DNA from: JAVJUS01 sp040220455
GTDB taxonomy: Bacteria > Pseudomonadota > Alphaproteobacteria > DSM-16000 > Inquilinaceae
NCBI GenBank assembly: GCA_040220455.1
Contig: JAVJUS010000016.1
Location: 1 to 44,958 of the forward strand
Length of the DNA stretch: 44,958 nucleotides
Reading direction: 5' to 3'
Under the pieces are notes generated by a model. The model was not told the origin of the DNA, did not search any database, and was given only the letters and a program-made list of their open reading frames with translations. The translations under genes and the position numbers were made by a program. Numbering within the stretch: the first letter of the stretch is position 1; every line of letters begins with the position of its first letter. Below are positions 8,051-15,972 of the stretch, piece by piece.

Positions 8051-9055
8051 ATGGCCGAGAGCCTGCCGAGGTCGATGACCGCCATCGCCATTTCCGAGCC
8101 CGGCGGCCCCGAGGTGCTCGTCCCCGTCGAGCTGCCGCTGCCGGCGCCCGGGCCCGAGGACGTGCTGATCCATGTCGCCGCGGCCGGGGTCAATCGCCCG
8201 GACGTCTTCCAGCGCATGGGCCGCTACGATCCGCCGCCCGGCGCCAGCCCCCTGCCCGGCCTGGAGGTGGCGGGCACGGTGGTGGCGGCGGGCGACGCGG
8301 TCACCTGGCCGCGGGAGGGGGAGATCGTCTGCGCCCTCACGCCGGGCGGCGGCTATGCCGAATACTGCGTGACGCCGGCGGTCCAGTGCCTGCCCCTGCC
8401 GCTGGGCCTGTCGGCGGCGGAGGCGGCGGCCCTGCCGGAGACCCATTTCACCGTCTGGACCAACCTGTTCGAGCGCGGTCGCCTGGCCAAGGGCGAGAGC
8501 GTGCTGATCCACGGCGGCACCAGCGGCATCGGGACAACGGCGATCCAGCTCGCCTACCAGTCCGGCACGCGGGTGTTCGCCACCGCGGGCGGCGCGGAGA
8601 AGGCCGCCGCCTGCGAGGAGCTGGGCGCCGAGCGCGGCATCGACTATCGATCTGAAGACTTCGTCGCCGTCGTCAAGAAGGCGACCGACGGGCGCGGCGT
8701 CGACGTCGTCCTGGACATGGTCGGCGGCGACTATGTCGAGCGCAACCTCGACGCCCTGGCGATCGAGGGCCGGCACGTCTCCATCGCCTTCCTGAAGGGG
8801 GGCAAGGTCACGCTCGACATGCAGCGCATGATGGTCAAGCGGCTGACGCTGACCGGCTCGACGCTGAGGCCCCAGCCGGTGGAGAACAAGGCGCGCATCG
8901 CCCGTGGCCTGCGCGAGACCGTGTGGCCGATGCTGGAGGCGGGCACGGTGCGCCCGATCATCCATCGCCGCTTCCCCCTGCGCGAGGCGGCGGCCGCCCA
9001 TGCGCTCATGGAATCGAGCGCCCATGTCGGCAAGATCGTCCTCGATGTCTCGTGA
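8051..9055 (+). CDS. NAD(P)H quinone oxidoreductase, PIG3 type (MDR superfamily)
   Basis: A 334-residue zinc-free medium-chain dehydrogenase/reductase. It starts with MTAIAISEPGGPEVLVP a few residues in, then VLIHVAAAGVNRPDVFQRMG and a GROES-like domain. The nucleotide-binding part is SVLIHGGTSGIGTTAIQLA, typical of quinone reductases that use NADPH to reduce quinones. The late block KRLTLTGSTLRPQPVENKA is characteristic of the TP53I3/PIG3-like group (TIGR02824). The catalytic zinc-binding Cys/His set is missing, as expected. GGAGAG precedes the ATG. The gene stands alone between DUF1192 (divergent) and trcR, which has its own promoter. The physiological quinone is unknown. Confidence 0.9.
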   Translation: MAESLPRSMTAIAISEPGGPEVLVPVELPLPAPGPEDVLIHVAAAGVNRPDVFQRMGRYDPPPGASPLPGLEVAGTVVAAGDAVTWPREGEIVCALTPGGGYAEYCVTPAVQCLPLPLGLSAAEAAALPETHFTVWTNLFERGRLAKGESVLIHGGTSGIGTTAIQLAYQSGTRVFATAGGAEKAAACEELGAERGIDYRSEDFVAVVKKATDGRGVDVVLDMVGGDYVERNLDALAIEGRHVSIAFLKGGKVTLDMQRMMVKRLTLTGSTLRPQPVENKARIARGLRETVWPMLEAGTVRPIIHRRFPLREAAAAHALMESSAHVGKIVLDVS

Positions 9056-9086
9056 AGGGATCTCACGTCGAAACGCGCGCGAAGTC

Positions 9087-9116
9087 TTTACCGTTCGGCC
9101 ATCGAAACCCTATATA
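9087..9116 (+). promoter_or_regulatory. Promoter for trcR
   Basis: TTTACC (9087-9092) and TATATA (9111-9116) are separated by 18 bases in an AT-richer stretch after the quinone oxidoreductase gene. The predicted transcript would have a leader of about 110 bases before the trcR ATG. Confidence 0.45.
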
Positions 9117-9232
9117 CGACGCGAAGCTGTCAATGACCGGCCTCGCCGCCTCGTCGCGGCATCCCGTGGCTGCCCCGCCGGGGCGCCCGCGGGCGGGCCG
9201 GCCTTTTGCCGTTGCGCCACCGAGGAGGACCG

Positions 9233-9901
9233 ATGGCCAAGCCGTTGATGCCGAAGGCCACAGCCGTCTGGCTGGTCGAGAACACCGCGCTGACCTTCGG
9301 GCAGATCGCCGAATTCTGCGAGCTGCACGAGCTGGAGGTCCAGGCGATCGCGGACGAGGAGGTGGCGCCCGGCATGGTCGGCATGGACCCGGTCGCCGCC
9401 GGCCAGCTGACCAAGGAAGAGATCGCGCGCTGCGAGGCGGATTCCTCGGCGTCGCTCCAGATGCACCAGCCGGACATCCCGATGCCGCAGGTGCGCTCCA
9501 AGGGCCCGCGCTACACGCCGGTGACCAAGCGGGCGGAGAAGCCCGACGGTGTCGCCTGGCTGCTCAAGACCCATCCGGAGCTCAGCGACGCGGCCATCGC
9601 CCGGCTGATCGGCACGACCAAGCCGACGATCAACTCGGTGCGCGACCGCACGCACTGGAACACGCCGAACATCAAGCCGCGCAGCCCCGTGCTGCTCGGC
9701 CTGTGCAAGCAGGCCGACCTGGACGCCGAGATCGCCAAGGCGCGCCGGCGCATGACCGTCCAGGAGCGCGAGGCCGTGGAGGCCGCCGAGACGGCGGCCA
9801 GGGCCCAGGCGGCGTACGACTATGCCGCCAGCTCCGGAGACGCGGACGACGACATGCCCCCGCCCTACGACCCCTTCGGCAAGGCCGGCGGCGACGACTG
9901 A
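9233..9901 (+). CDS. trcR: Cell cycle transcriptional regulator TrcR (DUF1013)
   Basis: A 222-residue protein of the DUF1013/TrcR family, found almost only in alphaproteobacteria. The family-defining start AKPLMPKATAVWLVENTALT is intact, followed by a helix-turn-helix-like segment (TFGQIAEFCELHELEVQAIA) and a second one around LSDAAIARLIGTTKPTINSV. The strongly conserved RDRTHWNTPNIKPRSPVLLG comes next. The tail (about residue 175 on) is Ala/Glu-rich and then acidic. GAGGAGG stands six bases before the ATG, which fixes the start. TrcR proteins are annotated as DNA-binding regulators linked to the cell cycle. The targets in this organism are unknown. Confidence 0.9.
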   Translation: MAKPLMPKATAVWLVENTALTFGQIAEFCELHELEVQAIADEEVAPGMVGMDPVAAGQLTKEEIARCEADSSASLQMHQPDIPMPQVRSKGPRYTPVTKRAEKPDGVAWLLKTHPELSDAAIARLIGTTKPTINSVRDRTHWNTPNIKPRSPVLLGLCKQADLDAEIAKARRRMTVQEREAVEAAETAARAQAAYDYAASSGDADDDMPPPYDPFGKAGGDD

Positions 9902-9921
9902 GGCTCGCGACCCGACACCTT

Positions 9922-10063
9922 GTCGGGTTTCGCCTCGCATTGCCGACCCGGGCCCGGGCGTCGTAGCAACCATGATGCTGGGGTCGGGAGAGCGAGAGCG
10001 ATCCCGACGTCGCGGGCGCCAAGCATCGGCGGTGTCGGCATCGCTTCGCTCTGCCGACCTACG
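9922..10063. repeat. Two more copies of the dispersed palindromic repeat
   Basis: The 302-base gap between trcR and the small YdcH-type gene holds no gene. It contains repeat copies at 9922-9950 (GTCGGGTTTCGCCTCGCATT, then GCCGACCCG) and 10034-10063 (GTCGGCATCGCTTCGCTCTG, then CCGACCTACG). Both belong to the family seen at 2317-2628. Each is an imperfect palindrome with GTCGG at one end and CCGAC at the other, so it can fold in RNA or DNA. A separate terminator for the minus-strand gene follows. Confidence 0.6.
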
Positions 10064-10141
10064 CCGGACCGGTCGTCTCGGGCGTAGAGGTCGCACAGAG
10101 GCCGAAATCCGACATCCCCCGCGAACTCGACCTTACGCTCG

Positions 10142-10180
10142 AAAACGAAACGGCGCGCCGTCGGTCGAGGGCGCGCCGTT
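10142..10180 (-). terminator. Rho-independent terminator after the YdcH-type gene
   Basis: A perfect 11-bp stem AACGGCGCGCC (10149-10159) / GGCGCGCCGTT (10170-10180) with a 10-base loop. Read on the minus strand it is followed by TTTCGTTTTC, a T-rich tract, about 25 bases past the stop of the gene at 10204. Confidence 0.8.
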
Positions 10181-10203
10181 CGAATCGGGACCGCGTGGCC
10201 GGC

Positions 10204-10386
10204 TCAGGCGGCCGTGCCGGCCGGCACGGTCAATCGTGCCAGCTCGTCCTTCAATTTCAGCTTCTCTCGCTTCAGGCGTCCGATCGCGTCGTGGTCGGGG
10301 AAGGGCCGGTTCAACTCCTCATGCAGCCTCGCTTCGAGGTCGGCATGCCGTGAGCGCAACGAGGTGATCCGGTCTGCCATCGACAT
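10204..10386 (-). CDS. YdcH family (DUF465) small protein
   Basis: A 60-residue protein with the DUF465/YdcH pattern: ITSLRSRHADLEARLHEELN, then a short P-D-H-D-A turn and GRLKREKLKLKDELARL. Two charged helices probably form a hairpin coiled coil. The function is unknown. The start is the ATG at 10386, with GGGAG seven bases upstream; MADRITS two codons later is an alternative. An inverted repeat ATAATC-TAAGC-GATTAT (10415-10431) lies just upstream and may be an operator. A second family member lies at 11882-12082, beyond the phosphofructokinase gene. Confidence 0.85.
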   Translation of the reverse strand: MSMADRITSLRSRHADLEARLHEELNRPFPDHDAIGRLKREKLKLKDELARLTVPAGTAA

Positions 10387-10603
10387 GTCTCGGCTCCCTT
10401 CCGTTAGTCGCGAAATAATCTAAGCGATTATCACCCTACGACTATACACATATTCACGACGTCACGTCGATTCAACAGGGATCGGGACCGCGCGAAACTT
10501 GTGGAAGACGAGCGACATCAACGCCCCACGGCCGAGGTCGAAGGCCGCGGACTCGCTCGACGAGATGACGTGTGGCGGGCCGGTTCGCGGCCGGCCCGGC
10601 CTC

Positions 10604-11686
10604 TCAGTCGCCCAGGCAGATCCCGAGGCCACGGGCGGTGCGCACCAGCGCGCCGTCGGTCTCGACCGCCTGGTAGTGGGCGATCGCCTCCTCGATCGGG
10701 ACGTCGACGACCTGCCGGTTCTGCCAGGCGACCATGCGGTCGTACTTGCCCTCGGCGATGAGGTCGACGGCGTGGACGCCGAACGCCGAGGCGACGAGCC
10801 GGTCGCGCCAGCTCGGCATGGAGCCGCGCTGGACATGGCCCAGAACCGTTACCCGGGTCTCGGCACCCGTCTCCTCCGCGATCTTGACGGCGAGATAGTC
10901 GCCGATGCCGCCGAACCGCCGCTCGCCGCCGACGTATTCCTTCTGGATCGGCGTGCCGTCGAGGGTCTTGACCGCCTCGGAGACGACGACGAGCGCGAAG
11001 TTTCGACCGCGCGCGCGGACTTGGCGGATCTTCCGGCCGATCGCCTCGATCGTGTACTCCATCTCCGGAATCAGGATCACGTCGGCGCCACCCGCGATGC
11101 CGGCGTTGAGCGCGATATGGCCGGCGTCGCGGCCCATCACCTCGAGGATCATGACCCGGGCATGGCTGGCCGCGGTCGGCTGGAGCCGGTCGAGCGCCTC
11201 GGTCGCCACCGCGACCGCGGTGTCGAAGCCGACGGAGATCTCGGTCAGGCCGACATCGTTGTCGATCGTCTTCGGAATGCCGACCAGTTTGAGGCCGCCC
11301 TGCTGGGCGAGCTTGCGCAGGATCGCGAAGCTGCCATCGCCGCCGATGCCGATCAGGGCGTCGAGGCCCAGCTCCCGGCAGCCGCCGATGATCTCCTCCG
11401 AGCGGTCCTTGGTCGTGCCGTCGGCCATCGGGAAGGCGAAGGGATTGCCGCGATTGGTGGTTCCCAGGATCGTGCCGCCCTGGCGCATGGTGGTGCCCGT
11501 GAATTCCTCGGCGTTGAGCACGTCGTAGCGCAGGGGCCGGGTCAACAGACCCTGGGTGCCCTCCTTGATGCCGATCGTGGTCCAGCCGAGTTCAGTCGCC
11601 CGGGCGACGGCCGCCCGGATCACGGCGTTGAGTCCCGCGCAGTCGCCGCCGCTCGTGAGAATGCCGATGCGCTTCTCGCCAGACAT
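10604..11686 (-). CDS. pfkA: 6-phosphofructokinase (mixed-type, phosphoryl donor uncertain)
   Basis: A 360-residue PFK that phosphorylates fructose 6-phosphate to the 1,6-bisphosphate. It begins RIGILTSGGDCAGLNAVIRA. The donor-binding block is IGIGGDGSF, with Gly at the position that is Asp in pyrophosphate-dependent enzymes. The catalytic block is GIPKTIDND, with Lys where E. coli PfkA has Gly; Asp142 is the likely base. The substrate-binding block is MGRDAGHIAL and a late block is LGHVQRGSMPSWRDR. The Gly/Lys combination is that of the mixed group (TIGR02483), so ATP use is likely but not certain. The in-frame upstream extension to 12208 is not credible. The start is MSGEKR, with only a weak upstream SD. 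Confidence 0.9.
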   Translation of the reverse strand: MSGEKRIGILTSGGDCAGLNAVIRAAVARATELGWTTIGIKEGTQGLLTRPLRYDVLNAEEFTGTTMRQGGTILGTTNRGNPFAFPMADGTTKDRSEEIIGGCRELGLDALIGIGGDGSFAILRKLAQQGGLKLVGIPKTIDNDVGLTEISVGFDTAVAVATEALDRLQPTAASHARVMILEVMGRDAGHIALNAGIAGGADVILIPEMEYTIEAIGRKIRQVRARGRNFALVVVSEAVKTLDGTPIQKEYVGGERRFGGIGDYLAVKIAEETGAETRVTVLGHVQRGSMPSWRDRLVASAFGVHAVDLIAEGKYDRMVAWQNRQVVDVPIEEAIAHYQAVETDGALVRTARGLGICLGD

Positions 11687-11881
11687 GGGTGCCGCCGTCT
11701 CTTTTTCGGGAGGGGATTGAAGAGGCGGGCGTAGTCTTAACAGATGCCGATGCGGGCGCAACCGCAGGGTTGGGCACGGACGTACCGGCCGGGACCGGGC
11801 CGTCGGCGGGACATGGCGCGGCCCCCCCGCGTCTTGGTATAAGCGTCGCCGATGTCGGACAACCTCGAGGGCGCAGGCGCC

Positions 11882-12082
11882 ATGGACGAAACCGAGCGGA
11901 TCAAGCGTCAGCTCGCCGAGCTCCGGATCGAGCACCGGGACCTGGACGACGTGATCGCGCGGCTGAGCGAGACCGCGCCGTTCGACGCGCTCCGGCTCCA
12001 GCGGCTCAAGAAGCGCAAGCTCGTCATCAAGGACGAGATCCTTCGCCTGGAAAGCAAGCTCCTGCCCGACATCATCGCCTGA
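11882..12082 (+). CDS. YdcH family (DUF465) small protein
   Basis: A 66-residue protein (MDETERIKRQLAELRIEHRD, then LDDVIARLSETAPFDALRLQ and RLKKRKLVIKDEILRLESKL) with the two-helix DUF465 pattern and the typical L-K-K-R-K-L-x-I-K-D-E turn. The function is unknown. An ATG 30 bases upstream (11852) gives 76 residues. It has no SD, but a TATAAG box at 11838-11843 would place a transcript start close to it, so leaderless translation from 11852 is possible. It diverges from pfkA and converges with the GGDEF gene. Confidence 0.8.
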   Translation: MDETERIKRQLAELRIEHRDLDDVIARLSETAPFDALRLQRLKKRKLVIKDEILRLESKLLPDIIA

Positions 12083-12113
12083 CGCGTCACGACGCGCCGG
12101 CCGGGCCGCCGGA

Positions 12114-12863
12114 TCAGCGCACCCCGCGCTTGCGCCGGTACATCGCCCGGTCGGCCCGGTCGAGCACGGCCTGGGCCTCCTCCCGCCCGTCGAAGGCGAA
12201 GCTGCCAACCGAGGCGGAGATCGTCAGCGTGGCCTCGCGCCAGGTGACGGGCGTGCTGGCGACGAGTTCGGCCAGGTCGGTGGCCTTGCGCAACGCCGAG
12301 GCCTCGTCCGCCTGGACCAGCAGCACGCCGAACTCGTCCCCGCCCAGGCGACCGACGATGTCCGAGCCGCGGGTATTGCGCACCAGGATGTCGGCCGTAT
12401 GGGCCAGCGCCGCGTCGCCGGCGCCGTGGCCGTGGGCGTCGTTGATCGCCTTCAGGCCGTCCAGGTCGAAATAGAGCACGCTGGAGACGGTGCCGTAGCG
12501 CTCGGCATGGGCGACCATGCGCGTCAGTTCGCGCACGAAGGCCCGGCGGTTGAGCACCGGGGCCAATGGATCCTCGTCGGCCAGGCGCTCCAGATAGGCG
12601 ATCCGCAGTTCCTTCGACTCGGCATCTCGGCGCAGACGGTCGACCTCGTCGAGCAGCCGGGCGATGCCCTCGCGGACCTTCGGCGTCAGGTCGTCTTCCG
12701 GAATGCCGAGGAACGTCGCCACGTCCTGCACGCTGCGGGTACTCGCGGCGGGACGCACCTCTTCGGCGGGGTCGGCCCCGCCGACGGCCTCGGTGCCCTC
12801 GGCCCGCCGCGTGTCGCGTGCACGCGCCGGCCCGCGGACCGGGCGATCGCCCGTCACCTTCAT
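12114..12863 (-). CDS. GGDEF-domain diguanylate cyclase
   Basis: A 249-residue protein that should make cyclic di-GMP from two GTP. The N-terminal ~45 residues are basic and unordered. A short helical region (VQDVATFLGIPEDDLTPKVR, then a coiled coil ending LRIAYLERLADEDPLAPVLN) leads into the GGDEF domain from about residue 98. The active-site signature GGDEF is intact (174-178) and YFDLDGLKAINDAHGHGAGD supplies the metal-binding and guanine-binding residues. An RxxD inhibitory site (R165-D168, RGSD) sits five residues upstream of GGDEF, so product inhibition is expected. There is no membrane segment and no EAL domain. The start is the ATG at 12863; the upstream extension is non-coding in style. 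Confidence 0.9.
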   Translation of the reverse strand: MKVTGDRPVRGPARARDTRRAEGTEAVGGADPAEEVRPAASTRSVQDVATFLGIPEDDLTPKVREGIARLLDEVDRLRRDAESKELRIAYLERLADEDPLAPVLNRRAFVRELTRMVAHAERYGTVSSVLYFDLDGLKAINDAHGHGAGDAALAHTADILVRNTRGSDIVGRLGGDEFGVLLVQADEASALRKATDLAELVASTPVTWREATLTISASVGSFAFDGREEAQAVLDRADRAMYRRKRGVR

Positions 12864-12979
12864 GTCGTCGCCCCGACGTCCCGCATGCTCGCGCCGCCCG
12901 CACGGTGCCCTCCCGACAGGCCGTGTAGCCTTTTCGCGGCCCGGAATCAACGAGATCCCTACGTAGTACCCGCCACGAC

Positions 12980-13007
12980 TTGCCCTCGGCGGGCCGCGTC
13001 CTATAAT
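12980..13007 (+). promoter_or_regulatory. Promoter for purE-purK
   Basis: TTGCCC (12980-12985) and TATAAT (13002-13007, a perfect -10) are separated by 16 bases, about 50 bases before the purE ATG. No PurR-like palindrome is evident. Confidence 0.55.
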
Positions 13008-13055
13008 CCGCGCCCCTTCGCCGACCACCCGTACGCCGCCCCGGGAGCCGACCCG

Positions 13056-13550
13056 ATGCCGCGCCCGCCCGTCATCGGAATCATCATGGGCAGCCGGTCC
13101 GACTGGCCGACCCTGCGCCACGCGGCGGAGACGCTGGACCGCCTGGGCATCGCCCACGAGGCCCGCGTCGTCTCCGCCCACCGCACGCCCGATCGCATGG
13201 CACACTATGCCCGAACGGCGCGGGAGCGGGGCCTGCGCGCCATCATCGCCGGGGCCGGCGGGGCGGCCCATCTGCCGGGCATGACGGCGGCGATGACGCC
13301 GGTGCCGGTGCTGGGCGTGCCGGTCGAGAGCAAGGCGCTCGACGGCATGGACAGCCTGCTGTCGATCGTCCAGATGCCGGGCGGCGTGCCGGTCGCGACC
13401 TTCGCCATCGGCAAGCCGGGCGCGATCAACGCCGCCCTGTTCGCCGCCGCCCTGCTGGCCCCGACCGATCCGGCCGTGGCCGACGCGCTCGACCGCTTCC
13501 GCGCCGAGCAGACCGCCGCCGTGCCCGAGACGCCCGAAGACGATGGCTGA
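13056..13550 (+). CDS. purE: N5-carboxyaminoimidazole ribonucleotide mutase
   Basis: A 164-residue class I PurE that converts N5-CAIR to CAIR in de novo purine synthesis. Diagnostic motifs are GIIMGSRSDWPTL at the phosphate-binding start, VVSAHRTPDRM with the catalytic His, IAGAGGAAHLPGM, and LLSIVQMPGGVPVATFAIGK. The length is normal. GGGAG lies nine bases before the ATG. The last codons overlap the start of purK by eight bases, giving translational coupling of the two consecutive enzymes. Confidence 0.97.
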   Translation: MPRPPVIGIIMGSRSDWPTLRHAAETLDRLGIAHEARVVSAHRTPDRMAHYARTARERGLRAIIAGAGGAAHLPGMTAAMTPVPVLGVPVESKALDGMDSLLSIVQMPGGVPVATFAIGKPGAINAALFAAALLAPTDPAVADALDRFRAEQTAAVPETPEDDG

Positions 13551-14694
13551 CACCGCGCCCGACCGACCCGACGCCCACGCCGGCGAGCGCCCCGACCCGG
13601 CACCCGCCACCGCCGCGTCCGCGGGACGGCTCCCGCCCGGCGCGACGATCGGCATCCTGGGCGGCGGCCAGCTCGGCCGCATGACGGCGATCGCGGCGGC
13701 CCGGCTCGGCCTGCGGGCCCATGTCTTCTGCCCCGATGCCGACAGCCCGGCCGGCCAGGTCTGCGACCGGTCGACAACAAGCTCCTTCGACGACGACGCG
13801 GCGCTCGCCGCCTTCGCCGGGCGGGTCGATGTCGTGACCTACGAGTTCGAGAACGTGCCCCTTTCGGCGGTCGAGTTTCTCGCCGCCCGGGTCCCGGTGC
13901 GCCCCGGGGCCGCGGCGCTCGCTGCCTGCCAGGATCGGGTGGCGGAGAAGACGCTGTGCGCGGAGTTGGCCCTGCCCACGGCCGAGTGGCGTGCCGTGCC
14001 CGACCGCGCCGCGCTCGACTCGGCGTTGGCGGCGATCGGCCGGCCCGCCGTGCTCAAGGCCGCGCGGCTCGGCTATGACGGCAAGGGCCAGGCGATGCTG
14101 GAGACCGACGGCCTGTCCGCCGACGAGGCCTGGGCGCGCATCGGCGCCTGCCCCGCGGTGCTGGAGCGCAAGGTCCCGTTCGCCTTCGAATGCTCGGTGA
14201 TCGCCGCGCGCGGCCTCGACGGCGAGACCGTCGCCTATCCGGTGGTGCGCAACGACCATCGCGACCACATCCTGGCGCACACGACGGCGCCGGCGGCGCT
14301 GGCGGCCGACGCCGTCGCCGCGGCCGAGGCGGCCGCCCTGTCGCTGATGACCCGGCTCGACATCGTCGGCCTGCTGGCGGTGGAGATGTTCTTGACGCCG
14401 GAGGGCGGCGTGCTGGTCAACGAGCTGGCGCCGCGGCCCCACAACTCCGGCCACTGGACGATCGAGGGCTGCCCGACCGACCAGTTCGAACAGCTCGTCC
14501 GCGCGATCACCGGCCGGCCCCTGGGAGCCGTCCGCCCGTTCCGCCCGGCGGTGATGGACAACCTGATCGGCGCCGAGGTCGAGCGCTGGCCCGAGATCCT
14601 GGCCGAACCCGGCGCCCACCTCCACCTCTACGGCAAGGCGGAAGCCCGCCCGGGCCGCAAGATGGGTCACGTGACGCGGTTGGTGGACGGCTGA
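13543..14694 (+). CDS. purK: N5-carboxyaminoimidazole ribonucleotide synthase
   Basis: A 383-residue ATP-grasp enzyme that carboxylates AIR with bicarbonate and ATP to N5-CAIR, the substrate of PurE. After a 25-residue Asp/Pro/Ala-rich N-terminus, the pre-ATP-grasp domain starts with IGILGGGQLGRMTAIAAARL and VTYEFENVP. The ATP-grasp part shows KAARLGYDGKGQ, ERKVPFAFECSVIAARG, and the metal-binding NELAPRPHNSGHWTIEGC. The C-terminal domain ends with HLYGKAEARPGRKMGHVT. It overlaps purE by eight bases. The longer-than-usual N-terminus is the only oddity; a downstream start is not obvious. Confidence 0.97.
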   Translation: MADTAPDRPDAHAGERPDPAPATAASAGRLPPGATIGILGGGQLGRMTAIAAARLGLRAHVFCPDADSPAGQVCDRSTTSSFDDDAALAAFAGRVDVVTYEFENVPLSAVEFLAARVPVRPGAAALAACQDRVAEKTLCAELALPTAEWRAVPDRAALDSALAAIGRPAVLKAARLGYDGKGQAMLETDGLSADEAWARIGACPAVLERKVPFAFECSVIAARGLDGETVAYPVVRNDHRDHILAHTTAPAALAADAVAAAEAAALSLMTRLDIVGLLAVEMFLTPEGGVLVNELAPRPHNSGHWTIEGCPTDQFEQLVRAITGRPLGAVRPFRPAVMDNLIGAEVERWPEILAEPGAHLHLYGKAEARPGRKMGHVTRLVDG

Positions 14695-14706
14695 TCGGGA
14701 CGAGGC

Positions 14707-15711
14707 CTACCGCCCCGCGCTCCGCCCGGTCGTGCCCTGGGCCGAGTTCGCGGCGCGTCCGGCCGCCGGGGTCGTCAGGGCGACGGCGATGCCGGTCGCG
14801 ATGAGGACCGCGCCGGCGAGATGGAAGAACCGGATCGGCTCGTCCAGGAAGACGAAGGCCAGGGCGCCGACCAGCACGGGCATGAGATGGATGGCGAGGC
14901 CGGTGCGCGTCGGCCCGATCAGCCCGACCGTGCGGTTCCAGCACAGATAGGCGAGCACCGAGGCGAAGACGGCGACATAGGCGACGACGCCGACCGACAC
15001 GGCCGTCAGCGGCATGGACCGGCCGCCCGCCACCTCCAGCGCCAGGAACGGGATCAGCATCACCAGGCCGACGGTCATGGTCGCGGCCATGAAGACCCAA
15101 GGGCTCATCGCCGCCGGCTTGAGCCGCACGACCGCGGAGTAGATCGCCCAGCTCGCCACCGCCGCCAGCATCCAGAGGTCGCCGGGGGTGACCTCGAAGG
15201 CGGCCAGGGTGCGCGGATCGCCGCGCGCGACGATCCAGACCACGCCGAGGAACGAGATCACGATGCCGGCAATCTGGCGCGGCGCGATCCGGTCGCCCAG
15301 GATCAGTCGCGCGGCGAGCGGGATCGCCAGCGGCATCAGCGACCCGATCAGCGTGGCGTTTAGGGCCGGTGTCGTCTGCAGGGCCTGGTAGACCAGCGTG
15401 TTGTAGGCCGCGATGCCGAACAGGCCCGCGACCAGGATCACGCCGGCATGAGCGCGCAGGAGCGCGCGCTGGGCGATCAGGCGCGGCAGGACGAACGGCG
15501 CCAGCACCGCCACCGCGCCGACCCAGCGCCAGAAGGCGAGGCCGACCGGGGGCAGCGTCTCCGCCAGCCCGCGCGACAGCAGGATGTTGCCCGACCACAT
15601 CAGCGGCGGCACGAGGACGAGCAGGTAGGGCGCCGACCAGATCCGGCCGACGAGCCCCGAGGCTCCCGTGCTTTCCGCCCCGGCCGGGTCGTCGCGCCCG
15701 CGTCGCCCCAT
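14707..15711 (-). CDS. DMT family transporter (two EamA domains)
   Basis: A 334-residue inner-membrane protein with about ten hydrophobic helices arranged as two EamA repeats. The first starts around LLVLVPPLMWSGNILLSRGL and FWRWVGAVAVLAPFVL; the second around DLWMLAAVASWAIYSAVVRL. Proteins of this family export small metabolites or amino acids by proton antiport; the substrate is not predictable. The short cytosolic N-terminus and C-terminus are non-conserved. GGAG lies a few bases before the ATG at 15711. It is convergent with purK, with only 12 bases between the stops. Confidence 0.88.
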   Translation of the reverse strand: MGRRGRDDPAGAESTGASGLVGRIWSAPYLLVLVPPLMWSGNILLSRGLAETLPPVGLAFWRWVGAVAVLAPFVLPRLIAQRALLRAHAGVILVAGLFGIAAYNTLVYQALQTTPALNATLIGSLMPLAIPLAARLILGDRIAPRQIAGIVISFLGVVWIVARGDPRTLAAFEVTPGDLWMLAAVASWAIYSAVVRLKPAAMSPWVFMAATMTVGLVMLIPFLALEVAGGRSMPLTAVSVGVVAYVAVFASVLAYLCWNRTVGLIGPTRTGLAIHLMPVLVGALAFVFLDEPIRFFHLAGAVLIATGIAVALTTPAAGRAANSAQGTTGRSAGR

Positions 15712-15907
15712 GTCGCTCCAACCTTGCGTCCGGATTCGTCCCGAGGGCCACCTGTCTCACCCGGCCGACGCCGCCCGCAAGCCCGCCGCCGCATGGCTGC
15801 CATGCGCCGAGCAGCCGCGGACGGGTCCGATCATGACGGCTCGGGCGCGACGGAAGGGTCGAGAGGCGTCGTTTAAAACCTTCATTAACCCTTTTATCAT
15901 CAGACTC

Positions 15908-15937
15908 TAGACAGCGACTCTGGCGTTCCACTAGAAT
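15908..15937 (+). promoter_or_regulatory. Promoter for the D,D-carboxypeptidase gene
   Basis: TAGACA (15908-15913) and TAGAAT (15932-15937) are separated by 18 bases. Further upstream, TTAA (15873-15876) and TTAA (15885-15888) are spaced by eight bases. That is one base off the TTAA-N7-TTAA CtrA box, so cell-cycle control is possible but weakly supported. The rest of the 15712-15972 gap shows no gene. Confidence 0.45.
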
Positions 15938-15972
15938 TTCGATTGTCAACGATCAGCGGTGCGGAGGGCGCT

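Noticed and set aside
10561..10603. Terminator after pfkA
   Set aside because: A GC-rich hairpin (GGCCGG/CCGGCC) is present, but there is no T-rich tract on the minus strand, so it was not listed as a feature.
14821..15363. 180-residue plus-strand ORF rich in His/Asp/Arg/Gln opposite the DMT transporter
   Set aside because: Complementary-strand shadow of hydrophobic codons in a clear membrane protein gene.
15873..15888. CtrA box upstream of the carboxypeptidase
   Set aside because: The TTAA half-sites are spaced by eight rather than seven bases, so it is noted only as a weak possibility under the promoter entry.
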